Shown: positions 49,177 through 60,465 of the stretch, one piece after another
Numbering within the stretch: position 1 is the first letter of the stretch
Layout: the number at the start of each line of letters is the position of its first letter
NCBI GenBank assembly: GCA_022496185.1
Contig: WTXG01000002.1
Span: forward strand, 496,001-560,000
Source of the DNA: Multifurca ochricompacta
Taxonomy: Eukaryota > Basidiomycota > Agaricomycetes > Russulales > Russulaceae
DNA: 64,000 bases
Direction: 5' to 3'
Translations under genes and position numbers: made by a program
The notes under the pieces: model-generated
Database searches by the model: none
Seen by the model: only the letters and a program-made list of their open reading frames with translations
What the model was told of the DNA's origin: nothing

Positions 49177-51008
49177 ATGTGCTCGATCAGATCACTTCAA
49201 CGTCTCGTGCTCACCGGATTGGGTTGCAGGAAACGACAGATTGTATCTGGTTGGAAAAGACACGTACATATCAACGGGACCTTCTATTATAGCTTGGAGA
49301 GCCAGGATCCTAGTTGGCTTTTCGTCGGACGATAACCCGTGAGGATGTTACTGATCTCGACATTCAAAGAATCGTCGAAGACTGTGGGCGCGAGTATCAC
49401 CAGTGGTTGGAAGAAGCTGAATTGGACGATGCTCCGGACGACCTGGAACTCGTCATTTATTTCGACGATCCACAAAGCAGAGACCCCATTGGGATCTTTG
49501 TGTCGCATCAGAGGGAAGTCAGTTTCACATGTTGTCCGAGGGATGACTCGAGCCTTGCCTCATCGTACGTTTGTCTTTCACGTTGCGTCGTATCGGTTTC
49601 CTATCTCATTCCTGCCAGCACTAGTTCCACCAGCTTGTCTGTGGTCATCGACCTGTTTCCTAAGCAATCCTTCTGGCTCGAATCTGAATTGTATCCGATG
49701 CATCATACACATTGTCACCCCAATTTAGAAGTTGCCTTCTTTACAGCTCTAGCACACAGTGCTGACGGTAAGACATGGCATCGGTCACGTATATGGTTAA
49801 TCGGTGTACCAACCCGATGTTCAGAACACATCTCTGGGAAAGGGTGGGCCATGGGTAGATTCGATTACCACGAGTGTCAGCGACTTGTAATGCTGTTCCT
49901 TGAACTGAAAGGTGAGTGATTTATGTTTCAAATCCTTGCAGCCCTGGCTCATAGCTCTTTTTCGTAGCCTTATCAACAGAACCCGGTTGTGAGAGAGCCG
50001 CGAATGCGGCCGTGGCTTGGCATGTGGCAAGGGTCATGCACGAGGTTGATATCCACAGCAAACGAAGGGAGAGGGCCACAAGCTTCGCACCAAGCCCTCC
50101 CCGAAATCCCCGATGGTCTTGGATGGCCTTTTATCTTGCGTGTTCTTTGGCGTGCACTATATCTACCGGGAGCGCCTTCAAAGTGTTCACCCTTTGTCCT
50201 CCACGTCGTTCGCGGATTTTCGCGCGTTCATCCAGGAAATCCTACTGGAGTGGTCTGGTAAGATAACACTCGAATCGTGTCCGCACCTGGGCTTATATCT
50301 TTTTCTCTAAGACGCGAATCTGCTCGTGGGTCATACACCGCATTTAACCACTGACTGGACCTGATCAGACTAATGCTTCGCCAAAAGGCAACTGTCTTTG
50401 TGGCGTACGCCCTTCTCCTTCGTGATCTTGACATGCCGACTGAGTTCTCCATTTCGTTGCACACAGCGCAAACGTAACCTTCCTATCAGCACTTCCAGTA
50501 AGCTCAGTCAGAATTGGAGTTGTAATCGCTTGGCTTTATCATCTTCAACAGGGGATTACAACATTTCAGCGAACAGCGTGCCTTGCCTCTACGCTATTGT
50601 CACTTTTGGAGATTGTGACTGGTTTCCACCACATGTGGAGACATCGCATTAGAGCTAATGCTGACATTGACGACGTTGTGAGTGACAGCCTTAAACGCTT
50701 GTCTGGAAATTTGAATTACCTTCTAGTTTCAATACTTTGGAGGAGATGTTGGCCCAGGTGGTTGTACATATTCCAATACAACATTACTAGCATCAGCGCT
50801 TTCAGTTCCCATCGCGTCCTTGCTTTGGTCGGTTCTGTGTTTCACGGTGGCAGTGTCAGGGTATTGTCTCGAAAGTATTAGTACTGGTAGAAAGGCTTTG
50901 CTTGGGTTAGAAATAGGTATCTTAGCGCTCTCATTCCCACTCACATCGTTATTCTTCTCTTTCTCGAGTAACGAGGACGAGGACGAAGAGGATGAGGACC
51001 GGAATTGA
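49177..51008 (+). CDS. WW-domain protein with C-terminal membrane segments
   Basis: Basidiomycete-type protein. A WW-like module comes first (SGWKRHVHINGTFYYSLES, with the tryptophan and the aromatic pair of a WW fold), then TITREDVTDLDIQRIVEDCG. An acidic and Cys/His-bearing region follows (DDLELVIYFDDPQSRDP, SFWLESELYPMHHTHCHPN), then FDYHECQRLVMLFLELK. The last 150 residues hold hydrophobic stretches that look membrane-spanning (VTGFHHMWRHRI, ALSVPIASLLWSVLCFTVAV, LEIGILALSFPLTSLFFSF) and end in an acidic tail. About eight introns. One T seems missing near 49319-49322. I chose the first ATG in frame; an upstream exon is likely. Function unknown. Confidence 0.7.
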
Positions 51009-51122
51009 TTAATCACGTGGATCAAACAGTGCCAAATAGACTATCCCCTTCCCTCCTCTTCGTATTTCCGTCTTCACCTCAGACTTGTCTAAGCTAACTA
51101 GAAAGAAAGAAAATTTGTCAAC

Positions 51123-51563
51123 ATGCCGGTTCCATGGGAAGCCCTCATCCCTTTCGGTGAGGCTGCCTTTCTCCGCGTTTCTTTCCTGTCTCTTTCTGAG
51201 AAGCGAGGACTAACTAGGTCTGGTCACCGCGTTGTTCGGTACTGCTGGTACGTTGTTGAATGTCTCTAAACGGGCCCAAAACCAGGGGAAGGTCAGTCAA
51301 ATCTCTCGTGCTTTTGGCTCGTGTCATCTTTTCATCCTCGTGTTTATCCAGCCTCCAAGATATCACATTGACTCTTGGGAGGAGATGATGATGGACAGAG
51401 ACCAGCGCCTTACCGGACACGCACGGAAACAGACGGTGTGTGCTTAGCTCTTATCCTTCCCCTTGTTCCGCTGTCTTGACTTCTATTACAGTCCAACTCT
51501 ATAGCGCCTGAGGTTTCGAAACAAGCAGCGTTTGGTATGCAGAAAGAACACAATAGACCGTAG
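51123..51563 (+). CDS. NDUFA1: NADH:ubiquinone oxidoreductase subunit NDUFA1 (MWFE)
   Basis: Small accessory subunit of mitochondrial complex I, inner membrane. Four short exons: MPVPWEALIPF, then GLVTALFGTAGTLLNVSKRA (one transmembrane helix), then PPRYHIDSWEEMMMDRDQRL, then a short hydrophilic tail. The membrane start followed by YxxDxWxxxMMxRDxRLTG is the MWFE pattern. Length, about 85 residues, is right. The last exon (SNSIAPEVSKQAAFG onward) is the least certain. Convergent with AIM22, with 33 bp between stop codons. Confidence 0.88.
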
Positions 51564-51596
51564 ACACGCTCTCCCGTACGCTACCCAAGCCTGAGC

Positions 51597-53047
51597 TCAG
51601 CTACCCATCTCCTCTATCAACCACTGTCGCACTTGCTGTTTCTGGCCGCAACCATCCTGACTCGTCGTTTTGTCGAGGAAACCATATCGTTGGCCTTCAA
51701 GTTCGCGACCCAGTTTCTCCAACATCATCAAATCAGGCCCATCCTCTGCGGTCAGTGAGCACGACAGGATGACACCGTGCTTTGAGCGTATCTTTGCTGC
51801 CTGAAATGTCGTCAATGTATCATCATGGGCAGGACCCCTCATCAAGTCGCTCACCACGTTGCCCCATTCAAAAACCCGGCTAATTGAGTATGTAAACTCT
51901 GGCGTCTGTCCGAATGCCCAATCCCACCCCTAGAAATAAATTATTATTCACCGCTCGAGTTCACGATGGAACCTGGAAGCTCCTACTGGGAGTTCGGCGA
52001 TGCCATCCCGGATGTACGGAATGTTTGCAGCATTACTGGCCTGTATGTATTGTACCTGGCTCAAAAGATGGGGGGGCTCAATTAGCAGCAAGAAAGGGTC
52101 ATGTGATGCCGGCGCACAGGCTCCTCTACGCGGTACTCGTCGCGGAAAACTCTAACCATTGCTCCTATGAATGCGTCGTGGGTCACCGTTGGGTTGAACT
52201 CTATCAAATTCTTCACTGGCGAGCGGACAGACGCAACACCACGGGTCACCATGGACTCCTGAGAGATCCAATCCTCGAACTAGATAAGAGGGTATGAGAA
52301 GCGTCACGTACTTTCGAGACATGCAATACATCTCCCAGGGTTCTGAGCTGCGAAGAGATGAGCATTGTACCGTGGTGGTACGCTCGATCCTTTACAATCT
52401 TGTACGCGGAGCCAGACACGTAGATATTCGGGGGAACTGTTTGTGAGGCGCGTTTTGATAGTCGTTAAAAAAAAAACTCATCTTGTAAGGTCCAACGCAG
52501 ATGTCATTACGCTCATTTATCCATGCGTCGATGTCAAGGGAGTGCACAGCTCGCAAGACGAGTCGCGCGGTAACGTGACGATTAAACGAGCTGCGTGGAA
52601 GGTGAATGGAGAAGTTAGTGTTTCCCATGTCCTATTCTGAACGATGAATTTATTGAATGAGCGTGGTGCGGATTAAGACGTACATGATATACTGTTCCTC
52701 CACCGCTGTGTCGACGTATGAAGGGAATATTGGCACGTTTCAACGCCGGAATGTTCACTTCTTTCCAAGGATTCTGATTTCGGCCTATGATGACACATGG
52801 ATTGTCACGATAAATGAGCAGGAGTGGTTCCTGTGTTGACTTCTCTTTGAAAAGCCTACGACAAGATTCAGTTAAGGAAGCATAAGCAGGTGGGGAACAT
52901 CGGGATGTACCAATTCTCGAAAGTAAGGTTGAAATAAGGGTCACTGGACTGTGAGACGTAGATGCTGTGTTTTTCAGTCGGCAAGAAAGTTGAGAAATGA
53001 CGAGGGCCTCGTCGAAGGAGACGCAGACGCGTAAAGGTACAAGTCAT
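51597..53047 (-). CDS. AIM22: Lipoate-protein ligase A, mitochondrial (AIM22)
   Basis: Attaches lipoate to 2-oxoacid dehydrogenase and glycine cleavage subunits. The presequence MTCTFTRLRLLRRGPRHFST was found in an upstream exon and leads into YVSQSSDPYFNLTFENW, then LLLIYRDNPCVIIGRNQNPW, FIRRHSGGGTVYHD (the RRxSGGGxVxHD lipoate site), GNTNFSIHLP, NDICVGPYKISGSAYK (the K-x-SG-S-A lysine region) and HHGTMLI. A longer C-terminal part ends QWLIEEMGS. Introns split the RRHSGGG and KISGSA regions. Without the upstream exon the frame would begin out of register at 52944. Neighbours are complex I genes, and all are mitochondrial. Confidence 0.9.
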
Positions 53048-53260
53048 GGATGAGTGCGACTAACTTAAATTCACACATCCTCAGCTTGTCCTTTCTTTTA
53101 AAGCTCGCCACGCTCATATACTCAATAATTGACTGGTTGTTCTCATGTATCACAAACTTGGTCGTCTAACTAAGCAATTGTCTAGTTGACATTAAGAGGA
53201 TAGGTGCAGATCGTCCAGAGGGCTCAGCCACAGGACAGTCAAAATGAACCTTTCTAACGT

Positions 53261-53978
53261 TCATTTCTGCATTCGGCCGTACAAGGGATTATCGACTTCA
53301 TGTATGGGTGTTTGACCAGGTGCGGTCCCTGGAATGGTCTTGACAAGGCCCTGGGTATTGGTGAAGGGATGAGAACAAGTTGAGGTATCAGCAAGAAGGT
53401 GGAACATCACACCAGCTTCTCAAACATGCACTTGTTCAGCGCGCGCTCGGGTTTTCTACAAGGTCCATATTGCTGTATAGTGGCCTTCAGTCAAGGGCAG
53501 ACAGGTGGCCGACTAGATTTCAAAGGCACACCTGGTTGTTCAATTCCAAGCAGTTCCAATGTGCCTCAAATTGCTGTAGACAGTTCTCACGCATCTTGTT
53601 AATCCTGCAAGGTAAAAAAAAAAAAGTATTATGGGTAATTGTTGACGTTGAAAAGCGATAGGTGAACTACGTACAAGTCAATTGCACATCTTGTCACCCG
53701 TCGACCCTCCTTCAGACAGTGCGCGGGTTCCCTGTTCTCTGCCTTGCAGAGCATAAAGTCCTCTGCAAGACGCACATTGAATTGTGATAGTTTCAACCCA
53801 TCAAAATATGTTACTCACCATTGAACTCTTTGCAGTATGCTCCGATGAAGAAGGCAGAGCTTTTCAAGGGGGCGCTCGTGGCTCCTACCTCATTGACCTT
53901 TGGAATAGAATAAGGAAGAGGTGTTGGCTCATGAAACGGGTGTGATGAGGATTCTCCGGGATGAAAAGAGGAGTTCAT
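53261..53978 (-). CDS. NDUFA8: NADH:ubiquinone oxidoreductase subunit NDUFA8 (PGIV, 20.8 kDa)
   Basis: Complex I accessory subunit of the twin CX9C type, imported by MIA40 into the intermembrane space. The gene is invisible as a long ORF because its exons are short. They read MNSSFHPGESSSHPFHEPTP, VGATSAPLKSSAFFIGAYCK, then EDFMLCKAENREPAHCLKEG (CX9C), INKMRENCLQQFEAHWNCLE, NNQ, QYGPCRKPERALNKCMFEKL and a last exon GLVKTIPGTAPGQTPIHEVD ending YGRMQK. Cysteine spacing is as in the family. At least four introns have GT and AG ends. Length about 165 residues, normal for fungi. Confidence 0.9.
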
Positions 53979-54120
53979 CGTCTCCGTTCTGTTCCTTCGG
54001 AATCGGTGTTATGAGTTTGTTGACGGTGACGGTGACGGTGACTGGGGCGGGTCAACCGAATACCTAAAATATTACTATATATAGGTAGTGAGATTGCTGC
54101 TCTTTTGAATAATAACTCTC

Positions 54121-54715
54121 ATGGTACGTGGGTATCAACCGCATAAATCAAAGACCGATTTATCTTTTTAGCCACTAAGATCATACCCAAAAATATTCCA
54201 AGTCCTCGTAAAAACTCACAAGTTAACGGTCTTCCTTGCTTTGCCCAATGAGACCGCCATATCGGTCGTAAAAGAACAAGTCCTATCAGCCTTCTCAGAT
54301 GATGTCCTCAGAGGGATTCATGACCTGCCCAATATTTGCAGCTTGGAGATTTCGTACTTTCCCGAAAAGTCAAGGAGAGGAGAAAGGGCATCAGTTCATA
54401 TGAGGTTTTGACAGACGATCAACTCCTGAGAGATGTTGCCGGCAATTGGACCATTCTGTTTATACAGTTCAAAGATGCATCTGGTGCGCATGACTCTCCA
54501 GTGTCCAATCAAATCTACTCAGACCGACGGACATCCTTTTAGGCCAAATACAGCCAGTTGAAGTGATCATTCCTTCGCTGACTGATGATGATGAAGATGT
54601 GTCTGGCTCACAGAGTGCTAGTGTTGACCCAGTAATGGACGTAGATGAAACTTTTGAGAGAGTGGCATTAGAAAGGGTAAAAGGAAGGCAGAGGACTAAT
54701 GTCATCGGATCGTGA
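54121..54715 (+). CDS. Small protein with ubiquitin-like fold features, unknown function
   Basis: The start is an ATG-only first exon followed at once by a GTACGT intron (54124-54171). The protein continues PLRSYPKIFQVLVKTHKLTV, then FLALPNETAISVVKEQVLSA. This beta-hairpin plus helix resembles a ubiquitin-like domain (K-T-H-K-L-T-V-F, then a helix). A later part has FVLSRKVKERRKGISSYEVL, LTDDQLLRDVAGNWTILF and IQPVEVIIPSLTDDDEDVSG. The last block is a basic KGRQRTN end. One base is missing near 54331-54337. I recall similar short basidiomycete proteins annotated hypothetical. Confidence 0.65.
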
Positions 54716-54954
54716 GTAGCCTGGTGCACGCCTGGAAAGGCCGAGTCTTGCGGTACAAGTCACTCGTGGTACCCTACGCACATCTTCCTTCGCGATGGGT
54801 GATATCACTCAGTGGGGTACTTTTGTGGCCGGTATGCCTCATCTGCCCGAACGGGCAGCTCATTGTATTAAAAGACATTCTCAGCATTATGTGTGTTTTG
54901 TCAAATGACACAGAGCTTTGAAGGTCGTGGACAAGCCGCCGTCTTTGAAGTTAT

Positions 54955-55618
54955 TTAGACTACGCCGTTTCTCCAGGGACGATACTGCAATGGAAGCAAA
55001 GCTGCAGATACTCTGCGACCCTCTTCCGACAGCAAGTTGTATGTTGTGCAAGCATTCCACTGTACCGTTACTTCGTAGTTAGTGAGACAGTGACCAAAAG
55101 CAGAGATGTATCCTCTACCGAGTCCATAACGTCAACCTGAATGCCTAACTTGTTTAGATACTGCCGCAAGGGGGCCGGCAGAGGGTTGACGGTTTTTCCG
55201 GTCCCAATCAGTAGAATTTCTGGAGAGCAGCAGAAAAGGAGAAGGATAGTCAGGCCGTTCAAGGACTCAAAGGCCAGGTAGGGGCACGCACCAGGTTTAG
55301 GGACTACGACATCAAAAACCTCAAAATTGCTTTCGTCCCACCCTTTCCAGAGTGTCGGAGGAACACCCCAAAGGAGAACCTCACCCTCTAGGAAGATGCA
55401 TGCAGAGGGTAGTAATCTTCCATCCTGTAACAATAGACCGGCATTTGTGATGGATTTGACTTGTACAGGTGGAGGATTTCACTGGCTAAGATGTTCGTCA
55501 GGTTCGACCATTTTTGATTCCTGAGCGCTGTTGAAGTGTGTAATGTTTTAAGGGAGCTTGTCGTGAGCGTAATAGAATGGTTGATAACATATTCATCGAC
55601 GTGCCCACAAGAGACCAA
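54955..55618 (-). CDS. NDUFAF3: Complex I assembly factor NDUFAF3
   Basis: Mitochondrial assembly factor with the Mth938 fold that joins NDUFAF4 in building the Q module. The N-terminus MVSCGHVDEYVINHSITLTTSSLKTLHT is Ser/Thr-rich and probably a presequence (28 residues in all, seen across one exon). The body reads KSITNAGLLLQDGRLLPSAC, FLEGEVLLWGVPPTLWKGWD, FEVFDVVVPKPEILLIGTGK, PLRQYLNKLGIQVDVMD and, in a last exon found after a GTAGAG donor, WNACTTYNLLSEEGRRVSAA. The GTGK and the NACTTYNLL-EGR block are family hallmarks. One A is missing near 55474-55480. The start codon is 44 bp from that of SWC4. Confidence 0.9.
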
Positions 55619-55662
55619 TTACTACAAGTTGACCCGTGACTACGACTACGACTACGACTGCG

Positions 55663-57512
55663 ATGGCTGGTGCATCCGCCGCTGACGTCCGGAGTATTCT
55701 CTCCTTACCTAGCCTTCAACACCAGCCCCTACTCAGACAAAGAAGAATATCCCTTTGGCAAGGAAGCCTTCAGGCATCTCACGCGAGCTATATTCTCTCA
55801 TCGGCCCCTCTGCACCTACGTTAGTAGCTCAGGTTGCTAAACCTCGCCTCAAACAGAAGCCCAATCTCGGAAGTGGCGGAAGCACAAAATGGTGCGTTTC
55901 CTCACCTATTTTAATTTGTGGTCATAGAACATGGCGCAGGACGTGGAGATCTTTCAAAAATCCTGCCAGAACGGACAGGCTGGAGCTGGGTCATTGGGTC
56001 AAAGCCGACACGGACCCAGATGCTGGTGTGTTCCCTTTCTTGACCGTGATGCTTGCGCATTAACATAACTTAGAATATTCATTTGCAAAGTATAATGTCA
56101 AGTTAGTTGACTACACGTATTCTCAAGATGAGTATATCAAATTCTTGGAAGGTAACAGTCTTGATCATCATTCAGCGACATCACTCATGTTGCTGGTAGA
56201 CCCAGAATGGACCAAGGAAGAGACGGACTACCTTTTCAGCCTCATTCGTGAATATGATTCGCGCTTCTATATCATCACCGACCGATACGAGTTCGCCGGG
56301 GGGCCGCCACGTTCGATGGAGGTGACTCACGCTAGTATATGAGCCAGTTACCTGCTTAATGTTTACTTTAGGACTTGAAAGACAGGTACTACAGTATTTG
56401 TCGAAAGCTTATTAGGAACAGGCCTTGGGCGGGAGACGAAGCCAGTAAATCGCAGCTTGTGTCAAGCTTTCAGTTTGATAAGGGTTCGTCACTCCCAATG
56501 AAATCCATTTCTTTGTGTCTGTCCACTAACTCGCTTCGTAGAACGCGAAGTTATGCGAAAGAAGTACCTCCTCAGCCTCGAGAACCGGACACCCAAAGAT
56601 CTTGCAGAGGAAGAGGCACTATACATCGAGCTCAAACGCCTGGAGCAAAATGAGAAGCGTTTCAAACAGGACCGTGAGCGGCTATTGCGCACGTTGCTTG
56701 GAGTCGATTCTGGACTCCCCGACCTTCCGATTGACGAGGATGGGCCCTTAGGTGACCCAAAGAAAAAGAAAAAAGGTGTCCCCGGCGAGTTAGACAGTCC
56801 AGCAACGCCGTCGAGCTCACTCTTCACATCGGCTGTGCCCAAACGCGCGCAGTCGGCCAAGTCGGCAGCGCACGGTGCGTCATGTCACCACTCTCCATTA
56901 ACTACCCTTTCCCTGATCGGGATTGTCAGACGCGTTGCATTGCATCCAGCGCACGGATGGCACAACCCCCGCAGGTACCACCACTAAAACTACGCACCAG
57001 GCAGCATGCTTCGTTCATTCCGCCTCGCATACCCCAAAGCGGCGATCGCGGCGAAGGTCTCTCAGATGGCCGCCGAGCTCGGAATTTCTCTGTCGCGACT
57101 TGTGATGCCGACACGCGACACACTTGCGCAGCACGATGCACTTCTTGAAGCCATCACCGCGCTTGTTGAGACGAAGAAGGTCGCAGACCGTGTGGATCAG
57201 GAGATACGCACTGCAAGAATGCGGCTGGGAATGCGAGAAAGTGAGACGCCGGCAGAAACGCCCATGGATGTAGACGAGGACAGACAGGCGCCTGATACCC
57301 CTGGTGAAGGGAGGGCCCAAAGCGTAGTCAGTACGCGCAGTGGACGAAGTAGGAAACAGGCGAGATCGACTAACTCTTGACGCCACATCACGAACTGATA
57401 CACTTTGCAGACGGGAACCACAAGTGAGAGAAGGTCAATGTCAGTATCTTCTGTTGACACATCGGGGACGTCGACGACTCGCGTAGGTACAAAGAGGCAA
57501 AAGCTAAGTTGA
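55663..57512 (+). CDS. SWC4: SWR1/NuA4 subunit SWC4 (DMAP1)
   Basis: Shared subunit of the SWR1 remodeller and NuA4 acetyltransferase. Features: MAGASAADVRSILSLPSPST, then SRELYSLIG, KWTWRSFKNPARTDRLELGHW, YSFAKYNVKLVDYTYSQDEY, a SANT/Myb domain (DPEWTKEETDYLFSLIREYD, then FYIITDRYEF and LKDRYYSICRKLI), and a coiled YLLSLENRTPKDLAEEEALY region. The DMAP1-type C-terminal domain has LRSFRLAYPKAAI and LSRLVMPTRDTLAQHDALLE. The final exon (57411 onward) needs a GC-AG intron; read through, the frame would stop at 57380. One C is missing near 55711-55717 and one base near 57007-57012. An ATG 27 bp upstream is also in frame. Confidence 0.9.
57360..57410 (+). other. Probable GC-AG intron at the end of SWC4
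   Basis: 51 nt from GCGAGA (after AGG AAA CAG) to TTTGCAG. Removal joins RSRKQ to TGTTSERRSMSVSSV, ending GTKRQKLS. Unspliced reading stops after 57380, losing 33 residues. I remember similar SVSSVDT tails in SWC4 proteins. No GT donor in range keeps the frame open. Confidence 0.55.
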
Positions 57513-57671
57513 AAGCATGTACTTGTAGAATATTCTGGTTTACATATCATATCACTCGGATCGCACAACTACATCGACGTTCTCAAGAAAAAAAACTAAA
57601 ATATCCCTGTGACTCGCTTTCCTTCAACCCATCTCCATAAGACTATCCTCCTGCAATGGCGGCGTTAGTTC

Positions 57672-60134
57672 TCAAACTTTCGCAAGAACTATACATGTTC
57701 GGGAAGGAATATAAATCTGACCCGAGAGAGTGAGAAGCGCCGGCACGATGTGATATATATTACCCACCTGGAGCCAGTTCTTCCGGCCATTCCACTCCAG
57801 TGGCGTGGTGATGAATTTGGCATTTACGTCTATGTTTTCAAACCCTCCGTACTGTTTGTCATCACTGCTGAGCACAATCTTGTATTCCCCAGCCACGTTA
57901 ATGCCAACTCGGTAATCCGTGAACGACTCTTTGGGATGAAAGTTAAAGACAAAGAGCAACCCGGCCCTTTCAAATACTATGACTTTGTCGACCTCATTCT
58001 TGAGCGAGACCCACGCCTGAGGGGAATCAAGCCAGTTGTACTTCATTTCGAGATGGTTCATGGCCGCATCGAAGTTGTTCAGGTATTTGTATCGCAGTAT
58101 ATGGTCATCGACGACGTTCCACTGGCGCCTGGCGTATTGAAACGAGTTGTTATTCCCTTCGCGTGGGAAGTCAAGCCACTTGGAAATGCTTGTTATTCTC
58201 GGTCGAATGTGAATGTGTACACTGGCCACCCGATCTCACACTTACTTCGGGGTGACCAAATTCGTTTCCTTCGAAGTTGAGATAACCTTCCCCACCCAGT
58301 GCGTGGACAATCAAGCTACGATTAGCGATCAGACACGCCGGCAGCAGTGAGGGGATTTACACACCGAATCATCTTGTGCAAAGCCAGACCACGAGAGATA
58401 ATGGGTGTCATTGAGGACAAGTCCGACATGTTCGTGTCTAACTTTCCGTCATAGTCTGCCCTTTGCGAAAAGACAAGGGCATTTACACATTTCCTTGTCC
58501 ATCAGCCAGAATGCAATCGTTTTATCGCCTACGAGAGCCTGGTCATGGCTCTCCGCATACGCGATGCTCTTCTCAAGGTGGCGGCGGTTCGTCAGTGTGT
58601 GGACAATGTCAGACATGTCCCAATCATCATCCGCCGTATGCTTGAGGAGCTTGATCCACTTGTCGGGAATTGCCATAGAAAGACGATAGTCAAAGCCAAT
58701 GCCCCCAATCTTTGCGGGAACACCAAGCAGTGGCATCCCAGAAACATCTTCGGCGATAGTAATGATGTTTGGGAAAAGAGTATGTAAGGCATCGTTCGCC
58801 TATGGACCAGAAATGGGTACTCATTCATGTAGATGTCATCTTGTGAAGCTCACCAACATGAGATAAACGACGCCTTCTTGATCAACACCGCCACCAAAGT
58901 ACTCGTGGTATCCGCCTGAGAACCCAGTTCCAATGCCATGATGAACATACATCATACTCGTGACACCATCAAAGCGGAATCCATCGAATTGGTACTCGTC
59001 AATCCAAAAGCGCAAGTTACTCAGAAGAAAACGTAAGACCTCGTGAGAGCCGTAGTTAAACAAGCGACTGTCCCAAAGTTCGTGACGCCCTTTGCCTCCT
59101 TCGTGAAAGTAAAGGTGATCGGTCCCATCAAAGAGATTCAGGCCATCTAGAACGTTTTTGCAGGCATGCGAGTGGACAACGTCAAGGAGAACCACGAGAC
59201 CGAGTCCATGGGCTGTGTCTATCAGTTCTTGAGATCTTCAGGGCTGCCATAGCGAGAACTGGCAGCAAAGAAATTGGTAACCTGATAGCCGAACGCTATA
59301 ACAAAGATCATATCAAGGTCGGCGATAAAGGTGAAGAAAGTACTGACAAGCGTAGTAAGCATGCTCCATTATTGCCATAAGCTGGATCGTATTGTATCCG
59401 AGCGCCTTGATCCTGGGTAGGATGTTGACAGTGAATTCTTTATACGTTGCGACCTTGGGATCTGAGGAAGAGATGCCCACGTGAGCCTCATATATGCGCA
59501 CGCTACTGGGCTTAGGAGGTGCTTTGTTTTTGAAAACGTATCGAGACTCCGGTGGCGGGTTCCAGAAGCGGGCATCATAGACAGGGGACACCGAGAGATC
59601 CTGAGTAACTCGCTTGATCCAAGCGGCTAGGCGTTCGATTCGCTCCCCAGTCGGTAGAATCATGGAGATCTAATGGCACAGTCACATCTTGGTGTGAAAC
59701 GTATGAGGATGACGAACCTTTACTTGGAGTCGTGAGGAATGGGGCATACACCGGGGGATGTAGGAGGAAGGACGATTTCCCAAACACCATACTGATTCTT
59801 CTTCAAAGGGTGAGAAGTCCTGTTCCAATCGTCTGCATGTTTTAAGGAAACGATGAGCCAGCGAAAGCCATAACGGACATTGAGACGAACTGAAATCGCC
59901 AATGAGAACGGCCTCTCGCGCATTCGGAGCCCACTCTCTGTAAACGACCGATGCATCCTCTTTAACATTAAACCCGAAATTGAGGAACCCTTTGGTGAAT
60001 GAATCATAACCCCCTTCGAGCTCTTGTATAGTGTTCTTCAACTTTGTGAACAACTGATACCTGTGGGAGATGGCAGGAAGAAAAGGTTCAAGCCAAGGGT
60101 CAAGGTTGAGGATGACTTTCTCGTCGAATGCCAT
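57672..60134 (-). CDS. GLC3: 1,4-alpha-glucan branching enzyme (GLC3)
   Basis: GH13 enzyme that makes alpha-1,6 branches in glycogen, cytosolic. It begins [18 protein letters not shown], with a CBM48-like N-terminus ([18 protein letters not shown]). The GH13 barrel shows [71 protein letters not shown] (nucleophile Asp), [11 protein letters not shown] (acid/base Glu) and [20 protein letters not shown]. The C-terminus is [13 protein letters not shown] ... [10 protein letters not shown] and ends [14 protein letters not shown]. About nine introns. One G is missing near 59225-59233; adding it gives [13 protein letters not shown]. Convergent with SWC4 and divergent from the peptidase. Confidence 0.94.
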
Positions 60135-60465
60135 GCTCGCTCGTACCGAAGAAAAGTAAAAGAAAACGGTTGATCGACTGAAATATAGAAAGATATATTG
60201 ACGTCATAGATTGATTGCTTTTCTCCGGTTCATAAATCAAACGGGAAAACCTCATCTGATCAAGGCGAAACGAGCTCATCAGAGCCTCGACCTCGACCCT
60301 GACCTCGACCTCGTCGAGGACTCGGATGACTGAGGTGGAAGGTGGAAGGTGAGGGTCGAGGGTGAAGGGGACATACACGTGACCTCAATCTCATTCAACC
60401 CCAACACAACCCAACCCAGCACTCCACTTCACTTCACTTCAATCCACCATCTTCTCTTCTTCCAA
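60135..60465. other. Divergent promoter region of GLC3 and the M28 peptidase
   Basis: 331 bp. Contains CGACCTCGACCCTGACC-type repeats (60283-60322) and CTTCACTTCA-type direct repeats (60420-60440) just before the peptidase ATG. No gene seen. Confidence 0.5.

Noticed and set aside
52944..52944. AIM22 starting at the ATG at 52944
   Set aside because: That ATG lies out of frame with the conserved upstream exon; splicing from 53047 gives the expected YVSQSSDPYFNL start.
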